A stretch of DNA of 64,000 bases, from the NCBI GenBank assembly GCA_018340805.1, contig JACMZG010001913.1:9534354-9598353 (forward strand), written 5' to 3'. Shown piece by piece: positions 46,201 to 58,500 of the stretch. Origin of the DNA: Microvelia longipes. Its lineage: Eukaryota > Arthropoda > Insecta > Hemiptera > Veliidae. How positions within the stretch are numbered: position 1 is the first letter of the stretch; each line of letters begins with the position of its first letter. Position numbers and translations under genes: made by a program. The notes under the pieces are model-generated. The model ran no database searches and had not been told where the DNA came from. It worked only from the letters and a program-made list of their open reading frames with translations.

Positions 46201-49200
46201 GAGGGTAATTTAAATGTAAAATTATTTAAAAATACAAACTTCAGTTTTAAAAAACCTAAGAATAGCAATTCTTTCTCTAATAATTCCCTTAAATGCTTTT
46301 ATATTGAAGAAAAAATAATTATATTATTGAAATATATTGATCATAATAGTTAAAGTATTGTTCCTGTTTTTTTACCTTTTGTTTTTTTATATTTAATTTC
46401 TTTTTTAGTTTTGTAAAAATGGTCTTTGACCGTGTATATGTTAAATAAATAAATAATAAATGTATTAATTACAATTTATTGTTTCATTTAAAAAAAATTG
46501 ACCAAAGGGTCCAATACAAAAGTGTTACCAAATACAATATTAACAATAAAAAATTTTAAATTGCTATAAACAAAAAATAAGAATTTATCATAAAACAAAA
46601 TCAAAATAAAATTAATGGGAAAAATTAAAATAAATAAAAATGATCTTGAGCAACACTGGCATGGAAATAATTAAAAGTAAAAAGTAGGAAATAAGTTTGA
46701 GACATGTTGTTAACATAAAAATATAACTGCTATTGTTCCGGAGATGTGAAATCGGACAGACGACGCTCGACAGAAAGTATAAGGGTTTCAAAGATTATCT
46801 TCGAAACCCTAATAATAAATGTCATAGTCATGGATTATTATTATTAAATAAATAATTTGATGGACAATGTCTACCTTAAATATCTGATCTGTACAACTGT
46901 CTTTATCCACCAGCTAGCACTGATGATGGCCTCTTGTTGAGTTTTAATTGCTTGGCTGTTGAAGTCTATTTTTGTGGAGGAACTTATTTTTCTGTTAATA
47001 AGATGAACTCCATTAAAGCTTATCGTACTTCTCATAGTTTAGTTTAATTGAGCCGTTATAAACTAAGATTCTTGTGTACTTTTTACTTATTACTTTTACT
47101 CATCTAGACCATAGGTATATTGGAAAAGTATTGTGTTTGCAAAAGAAATCCGTACCTGGGATGACACCGGAATTATTCGTTTCAAGAGTTTTTAAGACCC
47201 CCTGAATTTTGCTAATGATACTGGTGAGGTATCAATATGTGTTGTCTCTAAAAACATCAAATCAACTCAGAAAATAATTTTAAGTCTTGGAAAAATTTAA
47301 AAGTGGATGATCTTTTGTTTTAAAACATCCAGTGACTTCATATTGCTCTTGATGCAGTTTTGAGCAATATTATTCTCTGAATTTCCCATGTTTTTTTAAG
47401 TTTATAATTATTGGTTATTTATTGTTGTTAGGTATCATGCCGGAAACTCTACAAAGTTTTCTTGACTTTAACTTACCTAAGAAAAGCAAAACAACCCTAG
47501 GTGTTCAGGACGCTAAGCTAGCGGCAGCCATTTCCGACACTGTACAGGTTTCTTGCTTATGCACTGGTCCCATCCCTGAAATTATTAGAGGTAATTCTTC
47601 TATGGTTTTTATATTGTGGTTATATTTTGAAATTGATTGAGAATTGAAGAATGCTTGTGAGAGTGGTGTCACTAAGAATAAAACAGAATCGATCCCGCCC
47701 ATCACTCATCCATACACTCGAAGTGGCTTCTTATGGTTGTTGGTATTGGGACTGGATTCAGCTCAATCGGACTATTCTAAGTGGTGCAATTGGCAAATAA
47801 CTTAATTATGATGTCATCACTGGGGTCCGTAGCGGCTACAGGCCTAAGGCCCATATTTTTTTTTAGTTTAGTTTTTTTACTATTTAAAGTAAAAAAAAAA
47901 TTAATTAAACAAAAAAATCCAAAATGCAATAAACTTTAAAAAGTTTTGTAAAAACTTAAATTTTATACTCATGAATGAAGTTAAGTATAATTATTAACAT
48001 GTGTTTTGACTTCAACACACATATGCATACTTTTATTTATATATCAAACTTATGGAATATTTAAACCCTCTGCTCTGAGGCTACAGAACGACCAAAACCT
48101 TAAAGGCGTCTTGTTCTAACTTGTTAAATAACAGAGAATTTGTTATTCAGGTATCCGCCTCCATTTCACCAGCTTAGTTAAAGGGTTCACGACTCGTGCC
48201 GGAGGAGTTGCTCAACTCGGTTTGGGACACAGTTACTCCAGGGCCAAAGTCAAGTTTAATGTCAACAGAATAGATAACATGATCATACAAAGCATAGCGT
48301 TACTCGACCAAATGGACAAGGATATCAACACTTTCTCAATGAGGATCAGGTATTGGAGCACTTTTTCATTGAATTATTGATTGATTGATTGTTAGAGGCA
48401 CTTTTTTTTATAGGAAATTGAAAACTTCACAGGATCAATGTGAAATTTAAATAATAGTAATAATATTTTATTCATTGCCATTAAAAATATAGTTTGATTG
48501 TACTGCCTTATGACAAACGTCAGAAAAATCAGAAAAGAACTTACATTCATTCAGGATTGATATCAAATAAATAATGATAATATTGATTCATTGTCATTAA
48601 AACTATAGCATGATTGTGCTGCCTTAAGACAAATTAAAAAAAAATTAGAAAAGAAATTATATTCATTCAGGATTAAATCAAATTTTAATAATGATAATAT
48701 TTGATTCATTGTCATTAAAACTATAGCATGATTGTGCTGCCTTAAGACAAATTAAAAAAAAATTAGAAAAGAAATTATATTCATTCAGGATTAAATCAAA
48801 TTTTAATAATGATAATATTTGATTCATTGTCATTAAAACTATAGCAATGATGTACCTGCCTTATAAAAAAAAAATGTCATTCGGATTGATATCAAATTTT
48901 AATAATGATAATATTTGATTCATTGTCATTAAAACTATAGCATGATTGTACTGCCCGAAAACAAGGATTTTTTCTGTTAAGTCTTTTTGAGTGCTGATTT
49001 AAAACTTTTTGGGTTAAGACTTTTAACTTCATCAGACAAACTTAAGTTAGTTCAATAAGTTATATCCCTTGACAGCCAAACTTGATGAGGTCACTGTAAC
49101 AACAGTGACCTCGTGTTGTCGCATCGATTGACAACAGTCAATCGATGTGATGGGACAACTATGTTGCTGTTTTTGTCTTGTTTCGTATTAATGGCTTTTA

Positions 49201-51620
49201 TGTGAGTCTCCGTTAAAACTAAATAAATGAAGATCGATGTTAGATTGAGAATTCTGTGCCTAATGATTAGGGGACGACAATGTTCTCTACTATTGGTTTT
49301 TACGAACTGCTTTTTTTTATTATATCCGCAAGGATTTGAACTATCATTTTAATTATTATTGGTTATTAGTTTGAATAAATTAATTTAAAACGAAAGCTTC
49401 TGTAAAAACTGTTGGAGGGAACCAAAAAACAGTTCTCTACCTTTCATGTAAATTTAGTCTTGACAAAATTAATTTAGTGGTCTAGTTAGAACTTTAAACT
49501 AGATATTTTCAAGTCTAATATTTGGTGTGATATGTTTTTATTTATATTGGGTAGATTAAAATATATATATTTTTTTATGTAGAGAATGGTACTCGTACCA
49601 TTTCCCAGAGCTCTATAAAATAGTTCCTGAGAATTTCCTTTATGCTAAACTGGCCAGTTATATTGGCAACAGAAAGAGGTTGAGTGAAGAGCATATACCT
49701 GAGTTAGAGGAGATAGTCATGGACGAAGCTAAGGCCAATTCTATTCTTAAAGCTTCCAGATCCTCTATGGGTAAGTTTTGAGTTTCTGATGTTAAATAGT
49801 AATACTTTCTTTACTAAAATAAATAAATTTATTTATTTTACATTCTTTAATTTATATTAAATCTAATATTAATAGCTTTAGGAAACCTAGTCATAAGTAT
49901 AGTACTAAGCATGTTATAGCAATAATTTAGTTATAGAACAACATAGATTAAGTAAATCCGAGACTGCCCATTCAAATTTAGGTATAAAATTATTTAATAG
50001 ACTCGATAATCACACTAAAGAATTAAAATTAAGTGATTTTAAAAAACTTGTTAAAGAAAAACTTACAACTAATGTATTTTATAGTATTAAGGCGATCCCG
50101 CAAAGAGTGGGGGTAAAAATCTCTTAAATGGAAATATCTCTGGTTCTCGGCAAAATATCAAAATTCTAAGACGGTACTTCACTTCTAATTTTTATTCTGC
50201 ACATTTTAAGACTCATTTCAACCTTCTGGAGCAAACAACAGTGGCGCAATTTGAAGAACTACTTAAAAATGTAGTTCTCAAATTGCACCACTGTTTTTTG
50301 CTCCAGAAGGTTGAATGAGTCTTAAAATGTGCAGAATAAAAATTAGAAGTGAAGTACCGTCTTAGAATTTTGATATTTTGCTTAGAACCAGAGATATTTC
50401 CGTTTAATTGATTTTTACCCCCACTCTTTGCGGGATCCCCTTAAGGGTATGCCTAAGTCCAGGCATTGTATTACCTGGAACACCGAATTGTTTTGTTAAT
50501 TGTAGGTCCTTGGAAATAATGACTTAACAAAAATTTCAAAAATCCATTAAACATGAAAAAATGTTTTGATCAATTTGATATTTGGCACCATGTAGTCATA
50601 TATAAGACCAAATATGTGCTAGGTTTCATTTTGTTATCAGCATTAGTTCAATTTTTGTTACATAACTTGTATATATATTTTTTTTAAAAAATCTAATAAT
50701 AATCCAATGAAGAAGATGCATAAATTTTAAGCTATGGTTTTTTTTTGTGAGATAAGAAAAAATGTTTTCCATAGAAACTATAAGGCGCGGTCGAATATCC
50801 ACGCCTTCTAGAACATTGGATCACCAACAAATTTTTTTGTAACTTTGTTTTTCAAAATTTCAGTAATTAGCCGGATTGTGATAAATGAAGCCTATTTCCG
50901 TAATCTGCACGCTCTTTTGGTTAATCTCAAAGAGTATTTACATTCACTCAACGATTTATTTTTAATCTAACTTGGTACATACAAACTACTGTTAGACGTC
51001 AATGTTATCTACCTGATTTGTGTTATATTTTGACATGTCATATTTGTTGACATTGACGTCCAACAGTAGTTATGTATGTACCAAGTTAGATTAAAAATAA
51101 ATCGTTGAGTGAATGTAAATACTCTTTGAGATTAACCAAAAGAGCGTGCAGATTACGGAAAATAGGCTTCATTCATCACAAATCCGGCTAATTACTGAAC
51201 ATTTTGAAAAACAAAGTTATAAAAAAAGTTTGTCGGTGATCCAATGTTCTAGAAGGAATATGAATTAGTTACATTTATATTAGCATTAAAGAATATATAA
51301 TATTTAAAAAAGTAAGATTGGTCAAAAGCTACCATGTCATTTTGGTTATATAGTTGATTGATTTATTTTAAATCTTAAGGTGTATGCTAAAAACTAACAT
51401 ATGTCAAAAGCCCATTTGATTATACCAGTTTTTAATGTGTTGTGGGTTATTTATAAGCTTACAATGTTCTTAATTGACGTACAATTTAATTCATGTAAAA
51501 ATAAATTTAAGGACTTGGTATAATGACAGTGATAAATTTGTATATATAAAAGCATTGCTATATTTACATATAGCAATGTTTGGACTTTATAATATATATA
51601 TAATATTATATATATCAATA

Positions 51621-51679
<59 letters not shown>

Positions 51680-54600
51680 TATATAAATATTATCAATATA
51701 AATAACCTTGAGCAGCACCAAAGTACACATGGATATAACACTAGAAATAAACATAAAATTGCTATACCAAAGCACCGTCTTAAAAAATCTGAGGTTGGTC
51801 ACCATATTCAGTTCTTTAACAAATTACCGGAGAAAACAAAAAATCTGTGAGATAAGAAATATAAAAAAGAAATAAAAGCTTTATTAACAAACAATGTCTT
51901 CTACGGCATAAAAGAGTTTGTAGAATTTAAAATGTAAATTTTCCGTAAATTAGCTATGTGACATATTTTCCTTTGTTGGTTTTTGCTTTTAGCTTAAACC
52001 AATGTGTGAAATGTTTAATAATGAATAAGATGAACTCTTAATAATGAATAAGAACAGAACAGTTTTTGTCTCTCCACACATTATTATAGTTATATAACAG
52101 AGCTGGCTTTCAACCGTTAAGGGTCATCATCAGTGCCTACATGACAAACAATTCATCAATTAATAAAATGAAAAAATAGAGTAAAATGTAAAAAATAAAA
52201 TAATACAATAAACAAAGAAATCTAAAATAAATAAGGTGTCAAAAGAATAAAAATTTAAAACAATATATAATTAATAAAACAGCATACCGGTGAAAGTGAG
52301 GCTAGTAATCGACCAGTGTATTTAAAGGTGAGTACTTGACTGGAGGGCATGGCGCCTTTGCCACCGCTTGAATACACACAGAGTTGCCCCCACCCTCACT
52401 CCTAGCATTTAGACATTTAGAACTATCCTTGTCTATGAATCTTAATCTTATAAACCTGGTTTCTTATATTTTTAATTTTGTTTATCTAGTTATTTTTACA
52501 GGATCTAAAATGTTTTAAGTGAAGAGATTAATACTAAGTATAAGTCTCTTTGGTTTTAGGCTAAGTCGCTCCAATATTAGTGAAGTGAATAAAGTTTTAA
52601 TTGATTGTTGTTTACCTTACGTTTTATTCAAATTATGAAATGATTGCTTATTATTTGGGTGAATAGTTAATATTTAATTAATCTGCTTTCTCTTTTGTAA
52701 AAAAAATACTGGGACGGTTGCTGGTTTTAATTTATTTGCGTTCAAATTAAGCTTGATACATACATGTTTTTTTTTTTTTTTTATTTATAATTTTATTTTA
52801 TTGAGCGCATGCTCCAAGTTTGTTATTACATGCACTCAAGCCCCTTCGTTAAAAAGGTGGGTATAACACCCAATGAAGATACTTTTACCGCATTTATCTA
52901 CAATAAAAATGTACAATCTTAACTAATTACAGTAATACAGTGATAAAAGAAGGAAAGTTGTTTTTACATCAAGATTTTTACACAAATACTCAAATTTACA
53001 TTTACAATTATATACAATAACAAGTTATTCCCACTGCACCTTATAAACATTAGTCACACCGAGCAGAGCAGTACACACACCGGTCAATAAAATAATTGAG
53101 AAAAAAAAAAAAAAAAAAACAGATAATAAAAAACAATTAATTAAATCAAAAGATGGAAAACAATAATAAAATAAATAATATAACATACAACAATTGTACA
53201 ACCTTATATAATAAAATTAAAAGAAAAAGAAAGAATGCTTTTAAATTGAATTAAAATAAATCTTTGAAGAAAACAAGGTATAAGAAGTAAATAATTAATC
53301 AACAATATTATTTAAAAAACAAAGAAGTAATTAAAAAAAAAAATATAAGTAAGTAAACAAATAAGAATACTAAAAAAAATTAAAAAAAATAAATAAAAAA
53401 TAAAAAAACATATAAAAATTAAAAATAAAACTAAGTAATAAAATGAATAAATAAAAACGTATATATGTATAAATAAATATAAACATATATTTATAAAATT
53501 AAAAACAATAAAGAAGAGAAAATATAAATAAATAAATAAGTTATTATGTTAACTATTACATGTACATATACATACACACAAAATTATTCATTTAGCTCTA
53601 CAGTTTTTCTATTTCAATTGCATTTACAAAGTCTTCAAATATTGGTAAGTATTCTTTCGTCATCATTTTTGACCAAGAAATCGGCCAGTTATCTCCTCTG
53701 GTGACACTCATAAATAAGTTTCTTCTAATGTTTTCAACATAGGACAGTCTAATAGAATGTGCTTCCAATCTTGTCGGTTTCCGTTACAAGGACATGATGG
53801 TGAATCGTTTAGATGAAATCTGTTGAGATATGAACGATGTTTCCCATGGTTAGTAAGTGCCATAGTAAGTTTGTATGAATGATGTAGGTCGGCCCGTTGG
53901 CGGTCAGCTACGGTTTGAAAAAATAGTTTTGTCCATTGGCCATTAGGAGTTGCCGCCCATTCTTCCTCCCATTTCTGGAGAGAAACAGCTCTAACCTCTC
54001 GCTTAGTTTTACTTAGAGGAGGAAGCAAGTTTTCGAACGGCATTTCCTCATTAGACGCAGCTTGTTTAGCTTGTTTAGCTTGATACATACATGTATCATC
54101 TTTCAGTTTTGTCTAGTGAATCACAGTTAGGGCAATATAGAGTGTTGAGATTACTACAACAAGAGCTGTATTCATATTATGGCAAGGAGGGTTGGTTTCA
54201 GAGTTGCCACTAGAGACCAGCACCGTGTTCACCCTTACCTTCTGTCCGACTCTCTTGTATACTTTCTGACATTCTATACCTATTATATTCTTTGGTTGTA
54301 CCTTATTGACCCATAACTCTCTTATTTGATCTTTACTGTTATATTTCAATGGCTTTCAGGTATGGATATAGCTGATATTGACTTGATGAATATAGAGACG
54401 TTTGCTAAACGCATTGTTGCTTTGTCGGAATACCGCACAAACCTTGTCACATACTTGCGGAAGAAGATGGACAGTATTGCTCCAAATCTAGCAGCTCTTA
54501 TTGGTGACTCTGTCGGTGCTCGCCTGATATCTCATGCAGGCTCCCTCACCAACCTTGCTAAGTATCCTGCATCTACTGTTCAAGTTCTTGGTGCTGAAAA

Positions 54601-55541
54601 AGCTCTCTTCAGGTACTTCTATATTTCTGTGTTTTTATTTCATACTATGCAGAGAAAACATAGGAGCAATTTTTTTATTTCTAAACGTAACCCGATTAGA
54701 AATCCGTTTCCCATATGCCCCTATAATTATTACATATGTTATATGCTATTACAGTATGACATACGGTTAAAATCAGTTGACAGCATGGGAAAATACTGCT
54801 AAAGAACCAATGAGGTTAGCTTAATTTGAAATTGTGGGCATTTTTTATCATCCAGGACTAATCTCATTGGCTCCCTTGCATTACTTTCCCTCGCTGTCAA
54901 CTGATCTAACCGTATGTCATACAATAATAACTTCAGAGGTTTAAATAAGTTAAATGGCTATTTTGTTCTAATGAAAATGGAATTTAGGTACTAATTTTAG
55001 TTAATAATTTTAATTTTAAGACAGCATTATCATACTAAAGCAAAAAGTAAAATTATATATAAATAATGAATATAAAATAAAAATAAATTATGTGGTAAAG
55101 GTTGTGAAATATTATAAAAAGTTAATGAATATTAGCTTTTATTCAAATATGTTCCTTATGTACTAATTTTTATGTAATAGTATAATTATTACATGTCTGA
55201 TGTACTAATTTTTATGTAATAGTAATATTATTTCATGTCTTACGTACTAATTTTTATGTAATAGTATAATTATTACATGCCTTATGTACTACATGCCTTA
55301 TGTACTAATTTTATGCAAAGTTATCATTGTCACAAGGTTTAACTATTGAATAGGTTTAACTTAATCCGACTAAGACAACTACATCATTTCTAGTAGTTTT
55401 GGGATTCTGGCATCATTGAATCTGAAATAATGATGTTTCCTTTTATTTTATACACTGCACCATTAATCACAATATTTGTCCTAGAGGCAATTAACTTAGC
55501 GGTACACACAACAAAAAGATATATATATATATATATATATA

Positions 55542-55590
<49 letters not shown>

Positions 55591-58500
55591 TTTTAGTATT
55601 TTCTCTTCCAAGTATTTGATTTCTAATGTTTAAAGTGACTTGGTACTTTTTTCAGAGCCTTGAAAGTTCGTGGCAAGACACCTAAGTATGGTTTACTCTA
55701 TCATTCGACTTTCATCGCCAAGGCCGATGGAAAAAACAAGGGGAGAATATCAAGGTTTTTAGCGAACAAATGCTCCATAGCTTCTAGGATTGACTGCTTT
55801 GCTGGTGAGCATAGTATTTCCTCCTTTTAGTTTATATTATTTAATTTTTGGACAGAGCCATAATTTTACAATTGGAAGAAAATAATTATTAGGAAAATAT
55901 TTGAATTATATTGTGAATTATATGGACTGTAGATAAAAAATATAAACATTTGTGCAAGTCTCCTAATTTAAATCAATAATACCTCGGGTTTACCAGCATA
56001 GATGTATATTACTGGAGGGGGCATTCCTTAAACCTCCCTAAAAAAGAAGAAAAGGAGCCCTCCACTTGATACTCCTCATCTGTGGTAAACACCTTGTGAA
56101 TTTACTGCTAATATTGAGTCACCCGTGGTGTAGTGGTTTTGGTACGCAACCAATACACACAAGGAATGGACTTTAAACTTTCGAGTTTATTTAGTCATGG
56201 GTTCAATTCCAGCACGAGCCTCTGGGAGCCAGAAGGGACGTAAATGTGTCGTCAAGGTACTCGTTAAAGATCCTTACCCCTAAATGAAACTGGTATAAGG
56301 CAAATTTAGGACCCTATAGTTGAATCGCTTTTTGCCTTGTAGTTTAAAGTGTATGTAAGGTTTGGCTAACAGTGAGGGGCAACGTGTTGTTCCTTGTTTC
56401 ACTAGACCTGATACCATAGCAGTGAAAAATATGTATGATTGCTTGAAAAAGCATTAGAGGAACCATACAAATTCACGGCTCCTCTGTCTAGATTAGATAA
56501 AATATACCTACACTTGAAATTCAAAGGAGTAGAACACTATCTTAGGGAGCCGACAAAAAGAGTCCAACATGCCTACTTGTCTTGTAGTTACTACCCACTC
56601 CCCCATATTACTACTACTACTGCTAATATTTTGTGGGCACTAATTTTTTGCCTGTGCAGAGATCCCGACCAGTATATACGGAGAAAGTTTAAAGCAACAG
56701 GTTGAGGACAGACTCAAGTTCTACACCTCCGGGGATATTCCCAAGAAAAACGTGGATGTCATGTCTGAAGCTCATCAGATGGCGATGCAAGTCCAGAGCG
56801 AGCATGTTGTTAATGGTCTCGACAAATCTGAGAAGAAGAAGAAGAAAAAGGACAAAAAGAGGAAATCAGAACATGATAGTGAGTGTTTTTAACCCTTTAT
56901 GATTTTTCTTAATAGTTTCAAAGTAGAAATTTGCCTCGTCATGTGAACCAAGTTTGAAGTAAGGTTAGTCAAATCAGTTTGGAAGCTGATCTTTATTTAG
57001 AATTCTATTTTTTATGTTATTTCACATGAAGATTTAAGTCTTTCGCTGGTGACCGCTTCGATGTAAATGATGAATCATTTGCTCTGAGAGGCATTTTCAG
57101 GTGTATAGAACATCATGGGTGAAAATACAATTATTCTATAAAACAGAATTAATTAATCTCTTTATTAATTATACAATATACAAAACAGAATATTTTAAAT
57201 TAATCTCTTTATTAATTATACAATATACAAAACAGAATATTTTAAATTAATCATTATACATAACAAAACGAATATTTAAATAATCTCTTATTAATTATAC
57301 AATACAAAAAGAATATTTTAAATTAATCTCAATTAATATACAATATACAAACAGAATATTTTAAATTAATCTCTTTATTGTATAAAAATTAATAACATTT
57401 TTATTATTAAAAAATAATAAAACAATGACTTAACTAATATTAATCTGTTTAAATAATAGTGAAAATATGAAACAAACAAAATACATAGGTGCGCAGAAGT
57501 CAAAGCTTATTGAAAATTAATTTATTGTTTTAATGTTAAATCCATTTATTTCCTGTATCCTGTGAAAGACTTATGTAATCTACCGGAGGTAAGTACTAAG
57601 TAAAGTAATATATAAACCAAGTAGGGAAACTTAACACAATTTTTGTCAGACCTGACGTGTAGTTCAGATTTTGTCCACCAGGGAGTTGGCTCAAATTTTC
57701 TTAAGGATGCGGCCATTTTGTTTTACCTAGTAAATGTGAACAAACTATTTACGTACTATTTATCTACTTAACATTTTTGTGTTTATTGCATTTATTTGTA
57801 CAATTTAGTATAAAAGTAATAATTTGTGTTAAAATACTTTTGTCACATCCATCAGAGGTTTAAGTGAGAATATTTAAATACCAGGTTTGTTTAAATTACT
57901 TAAAACAAGCTGCAAATTAAGCTTTTTTTCGGGTGCACAAGTTAACTTACACTTAAGTTAACTTAAATATTAATTGTAATTTAGTAATGTAACAACTTTA
58001 ACCAAACTTTTGAATATAATAAAAGCAATCGTGATTTTAAGTTTTATTTAAGGCAATTTTTTCTTCAAAATTTAGAAAAAAACATGTGGTTTACCTTTAG
58101 TATAGTGTCTCTTTTTCTTCAAATAAATTATTGCAACAATTATTTCACAGAATTGAATACATCATTAAACTATCACGTACATATTAAAGTACGAAAACAC
58201 GATAAAAAGTAAAACTCACCTAATGTTATCAGGGTTGCCAATAAAACTATGTGAAAAAGCGTAAATCCTAAGAGGCGCATGCGCAGTTATTCCAATTCTT
58301 GCTGTTTTATTTTTTTGAGCCAGCTATTAGCTGATCACGCATGTCTGAATTTTTTTACACAGGTTAGAATAGGAGTTTCTCTACTTGGTTTATATATTAC
58401 TTTAGTGCTAAGTTACTCTACAGGAGTAATGCTTGTGCCCAGCTAGTAGTATGCTATTGTGATAAGGAATAGTTTAGAGTTACCCCGTATCTGATATTTT

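Larger units (their letters stand above)
49771..54359 (+). other. NOP56 intron 5, transposon-rich
   Basis: A 4.6-kb intron with two LINE C-terminal remnants (49939 and 51740), a TTAA-flanked palindrome, an F1 foldback, a TA tract and a LINE with a 17-bp target duplication. Its length is due largely to these insertions. Confidence 0.7.

Noticed and set aside
46915..46930. snoRNA C box (TGATGA) in NOP56 intron 2
   Set aside because: The motif belongs to a dispersed foldback family also found outside NOP56, and no matching D box is at the right distance.
47505..47705. Minus-strand frame over NOP56 exon 3
   Set aside because: Shadow of the exon on the opposite strand.
54326..54802. Separate 158-residue protein
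   Set aside because: It is NOP56 exon 6 read through its donor into intron 6.
57060..57130. C/D snoRNA in NOP56 intron 8 (ATGATGAAT then CTGA)
   Set aside because: The boxes are only about 12 bases apart and the sequence is a relic of the 29577 foldback family.
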